A stretch of 64,000 bases of DNA from an uncultured Desulfobacteraceae bacterium (GTDB lineage: Bacteria > Desulfobacterota > Desulfobacteria > Desulfobacterales > UBA2174). Positions 17,832 through 27,300 of this stretch are shown piece by piece (position 1 is the stretch's first letter; every line of letters begins with the position of its first letter). The position numbers and the translations under genes are program-made. Where the stretch lies: contig CALJLV010000086.1 in assembly GCA_937982505.1 (NCBI GenBank), positions 1 through 64,000 of the forward strand, in the 5' to 3' direction. The notes under the pieces were generated by a model. The model was given only the letters and a program-made list of their open reading frames with translations, did not search any database and was not told the DNA's origin.

Positions 17832-18512
17832 ATGAAAAACAACGGCCTTGGACTCATATTCCTGATTCCGAAAATCAATATCCGGATCAAGCTTTTCGGC
17901 GCGGACGGCGGCCTGATCCTCACCCGAGAGCAGCCCGGAAACAGTTGGAACCGCAATTTTTTCAACTGGCTCTTTTCGTTGTGCTCCCAGTGCGGCGGCG
18001 ATGGTCAAGACGTGTTCGGCAAGGGCTATATGTCTATCAGAGAGGGTGGCCCCCCAGCCGGAACATACTATGGCGAGGTGGTGTCCAACGCCGACAAGAG
18101 CGCTGGTGCAGGACTCGGCCTGACAATCAAGGTCGGATCGGACGATACCCCGTTTGATATCGACGATTTCGATTTGGGGAACGTCGTCCCCTATTTGACC
18201 CATTCCGCGACGACGTATGCACAGGCATACGATTCGGTCAATCACGTCTGGAAAAACACCATGACGGCGGTAATCACGAACAATACCGTTGGCGCAGTGA
18301 CGGCCAACGAACTTTGCCTGATGCGTAGCGACAGAGTTGAAGGCATAAACCTGCAAGAAGTTTGCACGTCGTTCCGTGCGCAATACCTTTACCCGCAATA
18401 CCTCATGGTCGAGCGAACCCTTATCACGCCCGGGGTGGAGCTGAACGTCAATGAGCAGCTTGAAGTGTCCTACGAGATCGCCGTCGATTTCGCGTTTTTA
18501 GACGAGGAGTAA
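17832..18512 (+). CDS. tail fibre/adhesin paralogue (SWNRN family)
   Basis: A 226-residue member of the same family: 'NSWNRNFFNWLF', 'HVWKNTMTAVITNN', and a C-terminus 'EVSYEIAVDFAFLDEE'. It lies nine bases after the previous member with a GGGGGAAAA box. It may be an alternative receptor-binding subunit or a structural fibre segment. Confidence 0.65.
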   Translation: MKNNGLGLIFLIPKINIRIKLFGADGGLILTREQPGNSWNRNFFNWLFSLCSQCGGDGQDVFGKGYMSIREGGPPAGTYYGEVVSNADKSAGAGLGLTIKVGSDDTPFDIDDFDLGNVVPYLTHSATTYAQAYDSVNHVWKNTMTAVITNNTVGAVTANELCLMRSDRVEGINLQEVCTSFRAQYLYPQYLMVERTLITPGVELNVNEQLEVSYEIAVDFAFLDEE

Positions 18513-18515
18513 CCC

Positions 18516-18929
18516 ATGCCTACCTATACCAGGAATGCCGACAAGTCCGTTGCCGCCGTGATCGACGTTGCCGGGACACAGCGGTTTGTGGGGCCCGGGG
18601 AGTCCGTCGGGACCTACGAGATTTTGGGCGATGGATGGACACTGACAGACCCGGGACCCTATTGGAACCCGGCCCTGGCGGTGCATGACGACATCGCCGG
18701 TCCGCGGACCATAGAACTTGATTCGGACACCTGGCGCGTTGAGGTCTGGAACAATTCTCCGGCCGTTGTGACCCTGTTTTTGAACTCGGCCGAAAACACC
18801 CCCGGGATTCGGGTCGAGGCATACGGGGTCCGGACCGTCGAGGTGCGCAAAAGGGTTAGCGCCCTGATCATGTCTTTTTCGGCCGCCGTGAGCGCGGGCC
18901 AGGTGGTGCTGACCGAATGGAGGAAATGA
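18516..18929 (+). CDS. hypothetical beta-rich fibre-region protein
   Basis: A 137-residue protein three bases after the previous stop. It has an N-terminal beta segment ('QRFVGPGESVGTYEILGDGW') and a C-terminal beta sandwich pattern ('WRVEVWNNSPAVVTLFLNS', 'VSAGQVVLTEW'). Family not recognised; a fibre accessory or decoration protein by position. Confidence 0.6.
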   Translation: MPTYTRNADKSVAAVIDVAGTQRFVGPGESVGTYEILGDGWTLTDPGPYWNPALAVHDDIAGPRTIELDSDTWRVEVWNNSPAVVTLFLNSAENTPGIRVEAYGVRTVEVRKRVSALIMSFSAAVSAGQVVLTEWRK

Positions 18930-19486
18930 TGGAGCGTATCCAGACCCCATTGTCGCCAGGATCAGCCACCGGCCAGGTGCCGGTTTGGGACGAAGAGACG
19001 AAGCGCTACGAGCCCGGCGCCGGTGCCCCCCCACCGGATCCTGATGGCGGCGTGCCCATGCCGTTTGTCCGGACCGGAATTCGGGTGGTCAACAAAAGCA
19101 GTACCGGGGCGCTTTCGGTGGCCGATATTTTCGGCACGGTCGTGACGAATTTCGGCCAGGAGGCCGAAGCCCACCTGACGCTTCCGTCCATTGCCGAAGT
19201 CATTGCTGCAATCGATGTTGATGGCATCGGAATAGAGACCGGCTTTATCTTGCAGGTCCGTACCGGTGGCGCCGGGGCCCTTGGGCTCGTGCCCGCAGAG
19301 GCCGACAAGCACTATTTCGACGACGGCACGAAAACGGTTGTCCCTCTGAACAACGGCGAAGCGGTGGTGATCTCGGACCCGGTCATGGGTGACACCCTGG
19401 TGGTAACCCTGATCCAGACCGGGCCGGAAAAATGGGACTGGCTCACGACCTGCCCGAGAGGGGCGGCGGTCAGAGGGGGGAGCTGA
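18926..19486 (+). CDS. fibre-like protein sharing C-terminal module with the gene at 13794
   Basis: About 186 residues. ATG 18926 overlaps the previous stop; ATG 18917 or 18929 are alternatives. A short Pro-rich linker ('GAGAPPPDPDGG') leads to a module of about 125 residues homologous to the C-terminus of the protein at 13794-14537 ('AGALGLVPAEADKHYFDDG', 'GDTLVVTLIQTG'). The two genes bracket the SWTRN paralogues and the repeat protein. Confidence 0.6.
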   Translation: MMERIQTPLSPGSATGQVPVWDEETKRYEPGAGAPPPDPDGGVPMPFVRTGIRVVNKSSTGALSVADIFGTVVTNFGQEAEAHLTLPSIAEVIAAIDVDGIGIETGFILQVRTGGAGALGLVPAEADKHYFDDGTKTVVPLNNGEAVVISDPVMGDTLVVTLIQTGPEKWDWLTTCPRGAAVRGGS

Positions 19487-19689
19487 TGCTTTTCGGATCG
19501 TACATGCTGGGCCAAATGATTTCCGGTAGCAGTGTCCCATGGGATGGGGTTTTGCGGTTATCTGTTCCTGATCTCCCGGGCATTGACTCGGACGCGACGG
19601 TAGTGGCGGTGGAGCCAACGCGCCAAACCTGCCAACTATTTGCCCCCAGCATTCCAGACATTTCTTTTTCGACGAGCGTGGAAGAATAA
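19486..19689 (+). CDS. short protein sharing the N-terminus of the repeat protein
   Basis: A 67-residue protein whose ATG overlaps the previous TGA by one base. 'SSVPWDGVLRLSVPDLPGID' matches 'REPWDGVLRLAAIDMPNAV' near the start of the 13-repeat protein at 15775. It may be a repeat-less remnant of that gene or a short capping protein. Confidence 0.5.
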   Translation: MLFGSYMLGQMISGSSVPWDGVLRLSVPDLPGIDSDATVVAVEPTRQTCQLFAPSIPDISFSTSVEE

Positions 19690-19710
19690 TTCCAACAAAG
19701 GAGATACCCA

Positions 19711-22194
19711 ATGAATCCCCTCACCGACGGAATCAGGATCGACATGGGTCTTGACCTGTTCGCCAAGGGCTTTGCTCCGGCCGAGCTTGAGAGCGCTTAC
19801 TACGATCTGATCTCGGACCGGGAGCAAGAACGGCTCTTGTTTGAGGCGGCCAGCCTGGACGAGGTTGACGAATTTTACAACGATGGCGAACCCGACATGG
19901 TCATGGAGTCCATCAAGGTCAAACGGTTTGCCCAAACCGAATCGAAGATGCGGGCACTGGTGCGCGTTTTGAACACACAGGCCCTAAAGGGCATTGCGGC
20001 CCTGGACGCACAGATCGGGCCACCTCGAAAGTCCGGGCTCTTCGCCACCGTGACGGTCCAAATCCCGATGACCGACGGCCAGATCCTTTCCATCGTGTTT
20101 CATTCCCCGACCGGGGATGAAAAGAAGATCCTGCCCGACGACATGATCGTGGCGTTTCGATGGTTGCTGAACAAGCGCGACATCACCCACACGGTCAGCC
20201 CCGAGTGGGGCAAAGATGTGAGCCTCCAGACTGTGGCCAAGCGCGTGATGCAGATCGTGGCCAAAAACTCCGAGGCGTTTCAGCGCTCACAGTCCGAAAT
20301 CCAGGCACAGAAGGACGAACTGGCGACGGTGGAGCAGAGCGTCAAGGATATCGATGCCGCCAACCAGCAGACCGTGGCCCAAATCGCGGACATGAAGATC
20401 GAGGCCGAACAGGTCGAGGATACCATCGAGGCGACCCGCCGGCGGCTGGAAAAGGTCCGCCAGGAAAACGACGACCTTGAGGCCCAGCTTGAGGCGCTGC
20501 GGAAACACAACGCGGAACGGGATGCACGGAAAAAAGAGGGTGCAGAACTTGTTCGCCTCAACGCCGTCGGGCAGGCCCGTGTGCCCGGGGTGCGGTTACA
20601 GGACGCCGAAGAGACCGGCAAAATGGCCGAAATGCTTGACCTGGGCGAGATCACCCAAGCGGAATGGGATGAGTTTGTCGCCGACCTGTATGCTTCGGGC
20701 AAGGCCAAGCGGCCCGAACCGGAAAAGGTCGACGGCGGGACCAAACCGCCTAACGTGGTTGATCCGGCCGACCTCAACCCGACCGACCCGACCGACTATG
20801 CCAAGATCCTGGCCGATCCGGCGCTTCAGTTGGAGTACCAGGACATCCTTGATTCGTTCTTTCAGGAACGGTTCGCCAAACTTATATCCTACATGAAGGA
20901 GGACGGGTGGATCGAGCAAGGGACTGGCCTTCAAAAAACGGTGGGTGGCAAGCAGTACAATATGATGTCCTACTTCAAACAGGTTGGCGCAGGCAAAAAC
21001 ATTGTCGGGGCCAGTTATGAAGTCTTCAGCGGTAAGGACGTGGTCTTTGACCACCTTGACGATTTGGGCCACGACGTTCAGGCCCTTGCTACATGGATCA
21101 ACAGCGCGGCAACCGGTCCCGAAGTCGGCATCCTGCCCCCCGCCGAACAGATCGACGGCAACCCGGCGAAGCGCGCCGCCAAGATCCTGCACTCCCTGGG
21201 CAAAGCCGAAGCCGCGATGAAGGACGATTTCCACGTCAAGCTCAAGAGCGGGGCCTATCAGGACCTGAGCATCGAGACCCACGACGAAGGCGGTGACAAC
21301 CGGCGGATCTACTTCACCCATTACATCGAGGAGGGTGGAGATTTGATCATCGATTCCGAAATGGTGTTCCAGACCAACATCTATACCGGGTATCTGAAGC
21401 TGGCAGAAATCGGCTACCGCGGCCCAATGGGCGAGGTCCGGCGAACTTCCATCGGCAGGGCGGAAAAGTCGTGGGCGAACACCTTTTCGAAGAACCTGGT
21501 GGATCAGGGGTTTGAGAAGGGGAAAGAGGCCGGCGAAGAGGTTGCGCCCGAGCCGGCGCCCGAGCCAGAAAAAGAGAAAATGCTTGATATTCTTAACGGA
21601 ACACCATGGGCGACACAACGGAAACGGTTCGCTGAGCACATGATCGAGAGGGGCTTTCGGATGATCAATGCTATTGGCGGCGTTGATCGATCCGCGATGG
21701 TTCAGACCGAATTCTCAAAAGAATTCTGGAGGGGCGAAGAAGTTAAAGAAATTGAGGTCGGATTGACGATGAATCCCCCTAAAAACGATGTCAGGGTAAA
21801 CATTGTTTCCTATGCGGCCCGCGAGTCACTTGTCCGCGCAGGTGGCAAGGCGGGGGAGGATGTCCAAAAAATGTTTGACCGTGCCTATGAGAAAATCAAT
21901 GAGCATGAACAAGCCATGAAGCAAGCCGGATTTTTATTGGAGCCGGCCCCGCAACCTACCCCCGAACCCGAAGCAACCGGCCCCGACCCCAACGAGACTG
22001 CGGCCCTCCAGATCCTTGATTCCATCATCGGGGGCCAGTTCGGCAACGACACGGCCGGCATCGATGCGAAGCTGGACGAAGCCGCCGGCCTGCTGGAGGC
22101 CCTGGGCAAAATGGACCTGTACGACGACCGGCTGAATGCCGCGGCCGATGAACTGACCAAGCAGTTGGCCGAAAAAGCGAAGGAGGTGGCGTGA
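19711..22194 (+). CDS. DarA-like anti-restriction / polyvalent protein
   Basis: An 827-residue protein with an AAGGAGA box. Residues about 90-195 match my recollection of the DarA N-terminal domain of phage P1 type ('MTDGQILSIVFHSPTG', 'FRWLLNKRDITHTVSPEWG', 'MQIVAKNSEAFQRSQ'). Residues 195-280 are a coiled coil, followed by two further alpha/beta segments (about 400-600 and 625-740). The second of these is encoded by an AT-rich stretch (about 21570-21940) unlike the rest. In P1, Dar proteins are packaged in the head and protect injected DNA from type I restriction. Here it heads a cluster ending in a DarB-like gene. Confidence 0.65.
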   Translation: MNPLTDGIRIDMGLDLFAKGFAPAELESAYYDLISDREQERLLFEAASLDEVDEFYNDGEPDMVMESIKVKRFAQTESKMRALVRVLNTQALKGIAALDAQIGPPRKSGLFATVTVQIPMTDGQILSIVFHSPTGDEKKILPDDMIVAFRWLLNKRDITHTVSPEWGKDVSLQTVAKRVMQIVAKNSEAFQRSQSEIQAQKDELATVEQSVKDIDAANQQTVAQIADMKIEAEQVEDTIEATRRRLEKVRQENDDLEAQLEALRKHNAERDARKKEGAELVRLNAVGQARVPGVRLQDAEETGKMAEMLDLGEITQAEWDEFVADLYASGKAKRPEPEKVDGGTKPPNVVDPADLNPTDPTDYAKILADPALQLEYQDILDSFFQERFAKLISYMKEDGWIEQGTGLQKTVGGKQYNMMSYFKQVGAGKNIVGASYEVFSGKDVVFDHLDDLGHDVQALATWINSAATGPEVGILPPAEQIDGNPAKRAAKILHSLGKAEAAMKDDFHVKLKSGAYQDLSIETHDEGGDNRRIYFTHYIEEGGDLIIDSEMVFQTNIYTGYLKLAEIGYRGPMGEVRRTSIGRAEKSWANTFSKNLVDQGFEKGKEAGEEVAPEPAPEPEKEKMLDILNGTPWATQRKRFAEHMIERGFRMINAIGGVDRSAMVQTEFSKEFWRGEEVKEIEVGLTMNPPKNDVRVNIVSYAARESLVRAGGKAGEDVQKMFDRAYEKINEHEQAMKQAGFLLEPAPQPTPEPEATGPDPNETAALQILDSIIGGQFGNDTAGIDAKLDEAAGLLEALGKMDLYDDRLNAAADELTKQLAEKAKEVA

Positions 22195-22535
22195 TGGCCC
22201 TCGGATTCAAGGAAAAACGCGAGTTACAGCGGATCGTTTCGACCAAGCAAACGGAGCTGGGCGCCGGCGGCATGCCGTTTAAGGCCAAGCGCGAGGCCCA
22301 AAAAGCCATGGCCGACGCCCTGACCCGTCTCAATGCGGCCATCAAGAACAAGCCCGACCTGGCGGACGAGAACCAGAAGCTGGCCGACCTGATCGCGGGA
22401 AAGTTCAACGACGTGCCGCCCGAGCGGTTCCTGGCCATCCTCAAGGAGATCGTCAAGGAGATCGGAGACGTCGATCCGGTCAAGGAGCCTACGATTCGGT
22501 ACATCGAGGCCAACGCCGAAAAGTCTGCTGCATGA
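22194..22535 (+). CDS. small helical protein of the Dar-like cluster
   Basis: A 113-residue, highly charged helical protein. ATG 22194 overlaps the previous TGA by one base; a GTG one codon earlier is also possible. 'PFKAKREAQKAMADALTRLN' and 'RFLAILKEIVKEIGDV' are amphipathic helices. No family recognised. It is coupled to both neighbours by overlaps, so its product is likely made in step with the large Dar-like proteins. Confidence 0.65.
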   Translation: MALGFKEKRELQRIVSTKQTELGAGGMPFKAKREAQKAMADALTRLNAAIKNKPDLADENQKLADLIAGKFNDVPPERFLAILKEIVKEIGDVDPVKEPTIRYIEANAEKSAA

Positions 22536-24391
22536 CCGACGCCGCCTTTGTTACCAATCTGGTGCGGGAAGCGGATCATCTCTCCGATTTTGCCGGGGCG
22601 TTTGCTCGTCTTTTCGGATTCGAACTTTCTCATTTCGAGGAAGCGCTTGAGTCTTGGCAAGAGGCAAACGAAATGCTGGCACGGGTGAAGGCCGCCACCG
22701 ATCCAATGGACAGGTTTGAGGCCTGGCAGGTATTATCCGGCTGGACCGGGTGGAAGAGGAGCATCGTTCAAAACGCGGTTGGCCAGGAGGAATTTCAAAA
22801 TCTTTCCAGCCAGATCGTCTCTCTGAGCCCCGACAAGCCGCTGGGCCAGATCGCGCACGAAATTTATCTTGAGGCCGGCACCAAGGCGCTGGAGAAAATT
22901 CCCGATTCTTCTGCGCGGTACAACGAGATCCGGTCCCGTCTTTCGGAGCTGGATCAACAGGCCAAGAAAATTCTCACCGACTTGCAAGAGCGGTACGAGG
23001 ACGAAAAGGACCGGATCAAAAAAAAGAGCGGGCACAAGGACCTGCTTGAACGGAAAAATGCGATATTGCTCGTTTTTTGCGATACCAGGGAGCATTTGTA
23101 TAAGGCACATCGTCAAGGTGACTTTACCCTTGACGAACTCAAGCGCCGCCTGGATGAGGTCAACGTCGAGGAATCGCGTGAACTGGATCCTATCTGGAAG
23201 AAATTGCATTCGATTTCAGAACGCATAGACCAGTTGATGAACGACAACATGAGGGCCAGGGGCGAAGCCCTGAAAGATGTCGATGCCGAAAAGATCCGAC
23301 TCATTGATGAATCGGCACAGATCGAGAAAGAGTTTTTCGCCTCTGTGATCAATGCCGTTCTCGAAAAATCCGAGGTGTCGCCCGAAGAGGCCGCGGCCTG
23401 GGCCGAAAAGCAAGAGTTCAGCGACGCTGCCAGGAGGCGCCTTGAAAAAATCGGATACCCGGTGGAAAGGGTACGACAGGACATGGCCGAGTTCTACCGG
23501 GCGGTCAACGGGCGCCTGGGAAAGGTGGATCTGGGCGCGACGCGGGGAAATCGCGCCTCTGCCAGAATAGGGGCCGGAGAAGTGAAAATGACCGGCCGGT
23601 TCACTAAAACGACCCTTTGGCACGAGATGGGGCATCTGCTTGAACGCCACCAGCGGCTTTACCGGCTGTCGAATCACTTCCTGGATACCAGGACCGGCCG
23701 GCAGCAGGGCACGAGGCCCAAGTCGCTTCGGGTGCTGACCGGGATAAAGAGTTACAAGGCCGACGAAAAGGCGTATCCGGACGACTTCATCGATCCCTAT
23801 GTCGGGAAATGCTACCAGAACGGCACCACCGAAGTCTTTTCGATGGGGTTTCAACACTTTGCGTCTCCGGCAGAGGCAGCAGCTCTGTTTTCCAGGGACC
23901 CGGAAATGTTTCGCCTGATGGTGGGGATTATGTGTACCCCGATGGGAGAAATTGAGCGCGAAAACATTGGCAAGGTCATTCAGGCGGTCGAAAAGAAAAA
24001 GACGAGGGAAGCCGTCGTCAAGGAGTTTTTCAAAACCCTTGAGAAAAAGTCCAAGGGGATCGAGACAATGGTCGAGGGGACCATATTCAGGCTTCAGCAA
24101 CAAGACCGGTGGGGCCAGAAACGGCCTGATTTTTACACCGTCGAGTGCCAAAAAAACGGCGCATGGAAATGGCTGGCGACTTTCAAATCGATCAAGGCGG
24201 CCAGGATGTTTTTATACCTGATCGTCTACGTCACAGAAGTTTCCGGCGTAGACCGGGCCCGGCAGCTCGTCGCGGATCTGATGGATGTCCAGCGGGGGAA
24301 AATCCCCTACGGGATCTTTGATCAAGAAAATCCGGTTGTCCCCGACATTCATCCCGATTCCATCCCTAAATCAATCCAAGAGGCAGCATGA
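22532..24391 (+). CDS. zincin-like metallopeptidase-domain protein
   Basis: A 619-residue protein. The N-terminal 330 residues are long charged helices. 'TLWHEMGHLLE' at residues about 361-371 gives a HExxH zinc-binding motif (H364, E365, H368). 'NGTTEVFSMGFQHF' about 65 residues later offers the third ligand Glu, as in gluzincin-like phage proteases. The C-terminus is helical and ends in a Pro-rich tail. It overlaps the next gene by ATGA. In polyvalent-protein clusters such zincins may process partner proteins or act in the host after injection; this role is inferred. Confidence 0.7.
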   Translation: MTDAAFVTNLVREADHLSDFAGAFARLFGFELSHFEEALESWQEANEMLARVKAATDPMDRFEAWQVLSGWTGWKRSIVQNAVGQEEFQNLSSQIVSLSPDKPLGQIAHEIYLEAGTKALEKIPDSSARYNEIRSRLSELDQQAKKILTDLQERYEDEKDRIKKKSGHKDLLERKNAILLVFCDTREHLYKAHRQGDFTLDELKRRLDEVNVEESRELDPIWKKLHSISERIDQLMNDNMRARGEALKDVDAEKIRLIDESAQIEKEFFASVINAVLEKSEVSPEEAAAWAEKQEFSDAARRRLEKIGYPVERVRQDMAEFYRAVNGRLGKVDLGATRGNRASARIGAGEVKMTGRFTKTTLWHEMGHLLERHQRLYRLSNHFLDTRTGRQQGTRPKSLRVLTGIKSYKADEKAYPDDFIDPYVGKCYQNGTTEVFSMGFQHFASPAEAAALFSRDPEMFRLMVGIMCTPMGEIERENIGKVIQAVEKKKTREAVVKEFFKTLEKKSKGIETMVEGTIFRLQQQDRWGQKRPDFYTVECQKNGAWKWLATFKSIKAARMFLYLIVYVTEVSGVDRARQLVADLMDVQRGKIPYGIFDQENPVVPDIHPDSIPKSIQEAA

Positions 24392-27300
24392 TGGATTCAT
24401 ACGATATCGTTGTGGAAACGATAGACGGGCCTGTCAAAATCCTGATCGATCCGACCGAGTACGACGAGGCCGCGAGGGTGCGGATCGAATCCTACGGCGG
24501 GGCCGAACTGCCCGCGATGTGGTTGCGGCGATATGCGGAGCGGGCCTCCGGAATGCGCGGCGGCGGGGTCAGTCTCGAATACGACAGTCCGGAGAACATC
24601 ATCGCTGCTTTGATCAAGGCCGGATCTGATCCGGAAAGCCGGATCACCGGCCATGAAATCCGCTGGGGATTCGTGCCGGAGAACGAGGACATGGTGGCAG
24701 AATCCGCCGACGACGTGTTGTTGCTACCGGCGCCGGAAACGCTGAAAGAAAAAATAGGGCGGATCAACGCGAAGAAGGCCCGGCAGACAGCGAGCGCCGG
24801 ACGGATTGCCAAGGAGGCCGCTGGCCGGCCGGTAGTCCTTACAGAAGTTGGAAATGATCGACGCGGGGTCCTGATCCACAAGAGCACCAAACGCCCTGGG
24901 TTGGTACAGGTTTCGCGATGGGATGATCGCGGATTCAGCGGTGATTCGACGTTCGCAACCTTTGAGGCGGCCATCCACGATGCGATGCAAGACGGTTACG
25001 AGGTACCCAACAAGGCGGCGTTCAACCGGGTTTCTCAAACCAGCAGATTCCGGGCATACGTCAAGGCAAACGATCTGTTTCATGACTATAGGAACGGCAA
25101 GCGCGGCGAGGGGGTTATTCACCTTCCCGATGGGATGGTGACCGAATCAGCATACGTCGATGCCTTGGCCCAAAAGACCGGCCTTGGGATTGAAGAGGCG
25201 GAACGCCGGTGGAATCGGGCCAAGAAAATTGCCGAAGGGCAAACCGACATGACCGAGGACGACGGCGATGAATTTTGGGCCTATGTGACCGGAGTGTTCA
25301 AGCGATCGATGGGGGTCCTGGAGGCGGCGGCTCTTGGTGGCTACAATTTTCGAACCGACCTGGCCCGGGCCGACGACATTGACGATATCTCGGAAGTTTT
25401 CCGCAAGCTATTCGGTGCCCCCCCGTCGCACAATTCGCCCTATTTCAAGGACACATTCACATCCGTCACGATGAAGATTGCCGACATGGTGCCCCGGGGC
25501 GCCGTGGACCCCGAACGGCTCAAGACCGCCCATGCGCGCATGAGGGCCGCCAAGGCCGGCGTTTTAGACAAGCGCAAGCCGATCTATGTCTTTGAGATGG
25601 GCAATGGCAAGTACAAGGTCCTGGACGGCAACACGACCCTTCACGCCCTGCTTGAATTGGGCGAAACCGAGGCCGTGGTGGAGGTCAAAAAGAGCCTCAA
25701 GCAGCAAGTCCCCGACCAGAACTCAATCGATGCGGTCTATGAGCAGGCCGAAAAAGCCCAGCCTCTCTTCAAGGCGTGGGCTGAGCGATACGCCGAGAGG
25801 ACCGGCGGGAAGCTGATGCTTCGCCCTGGCCTCAAGGGGAAAAAGAGGGCCGGAGAGAAGGTCGCCAACGATTATGGCGGGGTTTCGGCCCGGCTCACCG
25901 ATGTTGTCGGCGGGATGATCATTTTCGACACGGTGGAGCAAGTCGCCGCGGCCTACCGGATGATTGTGGCGGATCCGGCGGTTTACAAGGCCAAGAACCG
26001 ATTCGAGAAGCCGACCAGCGACGGCTACATGGATGTCTTGTTTGCCGCCAATGTCGGCGGGCATCTGTGCGAACTCCAGCTCAACACCGAGGCCATTCTC
26101 GCCGCCAAGGAAAAGGGGCTGGGGCACAAAATCTATGAAGTGAAGCGCCAGATTGACCCCATAGCCAAGGATGTCGAGGCAAACGGAGACCTGGCCTACA
26201 TGGCGATGGGATACTCCGAGGAATTGCGGAAGTTGAGCGTGAAGTATTACCGCAAGGCCGCGATGTCCGATTCCAGTTCATCGGCGAGCAGCATTGCCTC
26301 GGATTCGGAAACCTCAGAAACATTGGACCGGATCCTGGCGAAGCTGTCCGGATCGGTGATCTCAACCCATTTCGACATAGACCTTCCGTCCATCCGAAAC
26401 ACCTTACCGCAAGACCGTTCGATGGCGAAGGCAACGTCTTCCTTTTCGCCGAACCAGAAATTATCCGAGAGTGACATTTCCCCTCCTTTGTTGGGTTCCG
26501 AAAATCTTACCAGAGCGGGCAAAAAGGTCAACGGCAAAGTAATCGTGGGCCGGCCGACGCGAAGCTATTTGAGCGATGATCGGATGCTCTACCTGCAATA
26601 CGCCGTGGTCGAGGCCGCCGACTTGGTGACCAGTCACACCGAGGCCATGGGGTTGAGCGATGAATTCCCGCAAGAACTCCAGCCCCGCGACCGGACCCGG
26701 GATGCGATGGTGCTCCAGGTCGAAAGAATCTCGAACAAGCTCAATCCGGACCGGATGGGCGGATCGCTCCAGGCATCGACGGGGTCGCCTATTGTCGGCC
26801 CGGATCTGATCGTGGAAAGCGGCAACGGCCGGACCATCGCGCTGCGAAAGCGCTACTCCCGCGATGAAGCCCCCGAGTACCGGGCCTGGCTGGCGGTCAA
26901 TGCGGCGAAATTCGGGCTTCCCCGGGGAGAAGTGGAAAAACTCAGCCGGCCGGTTCTGGTGCGGGTCCGTCTCAACAAGGACATTTCCAGGATGGACGTG
27001 GCGGAAAAGTCCAATGCACCCGACATGGGCACCATGAGCCCGGCGGAACTGGCCGTGATGGATGCCCGTCGCCTGCCGGATGTCGCCCTGGACGCGCTGC
27101 GGCCGTCTGAGGACGGCGATTTTCTCAGCGCGGGCAACAGGGCATTCATGGATAAATTCGTCGCCCTGTTGGGCGCGGGTGAGATTTCCGGCCTGACCAC
27201 GAAAAGCGGGCAGGCCACAAAGCAGCTTGCGGACCGGGCCAAGGCCGCGGTGTTCCAGCGGGCCTACGGGGACGCGAACCTGTTGGCCCTGGTGGCTGAG

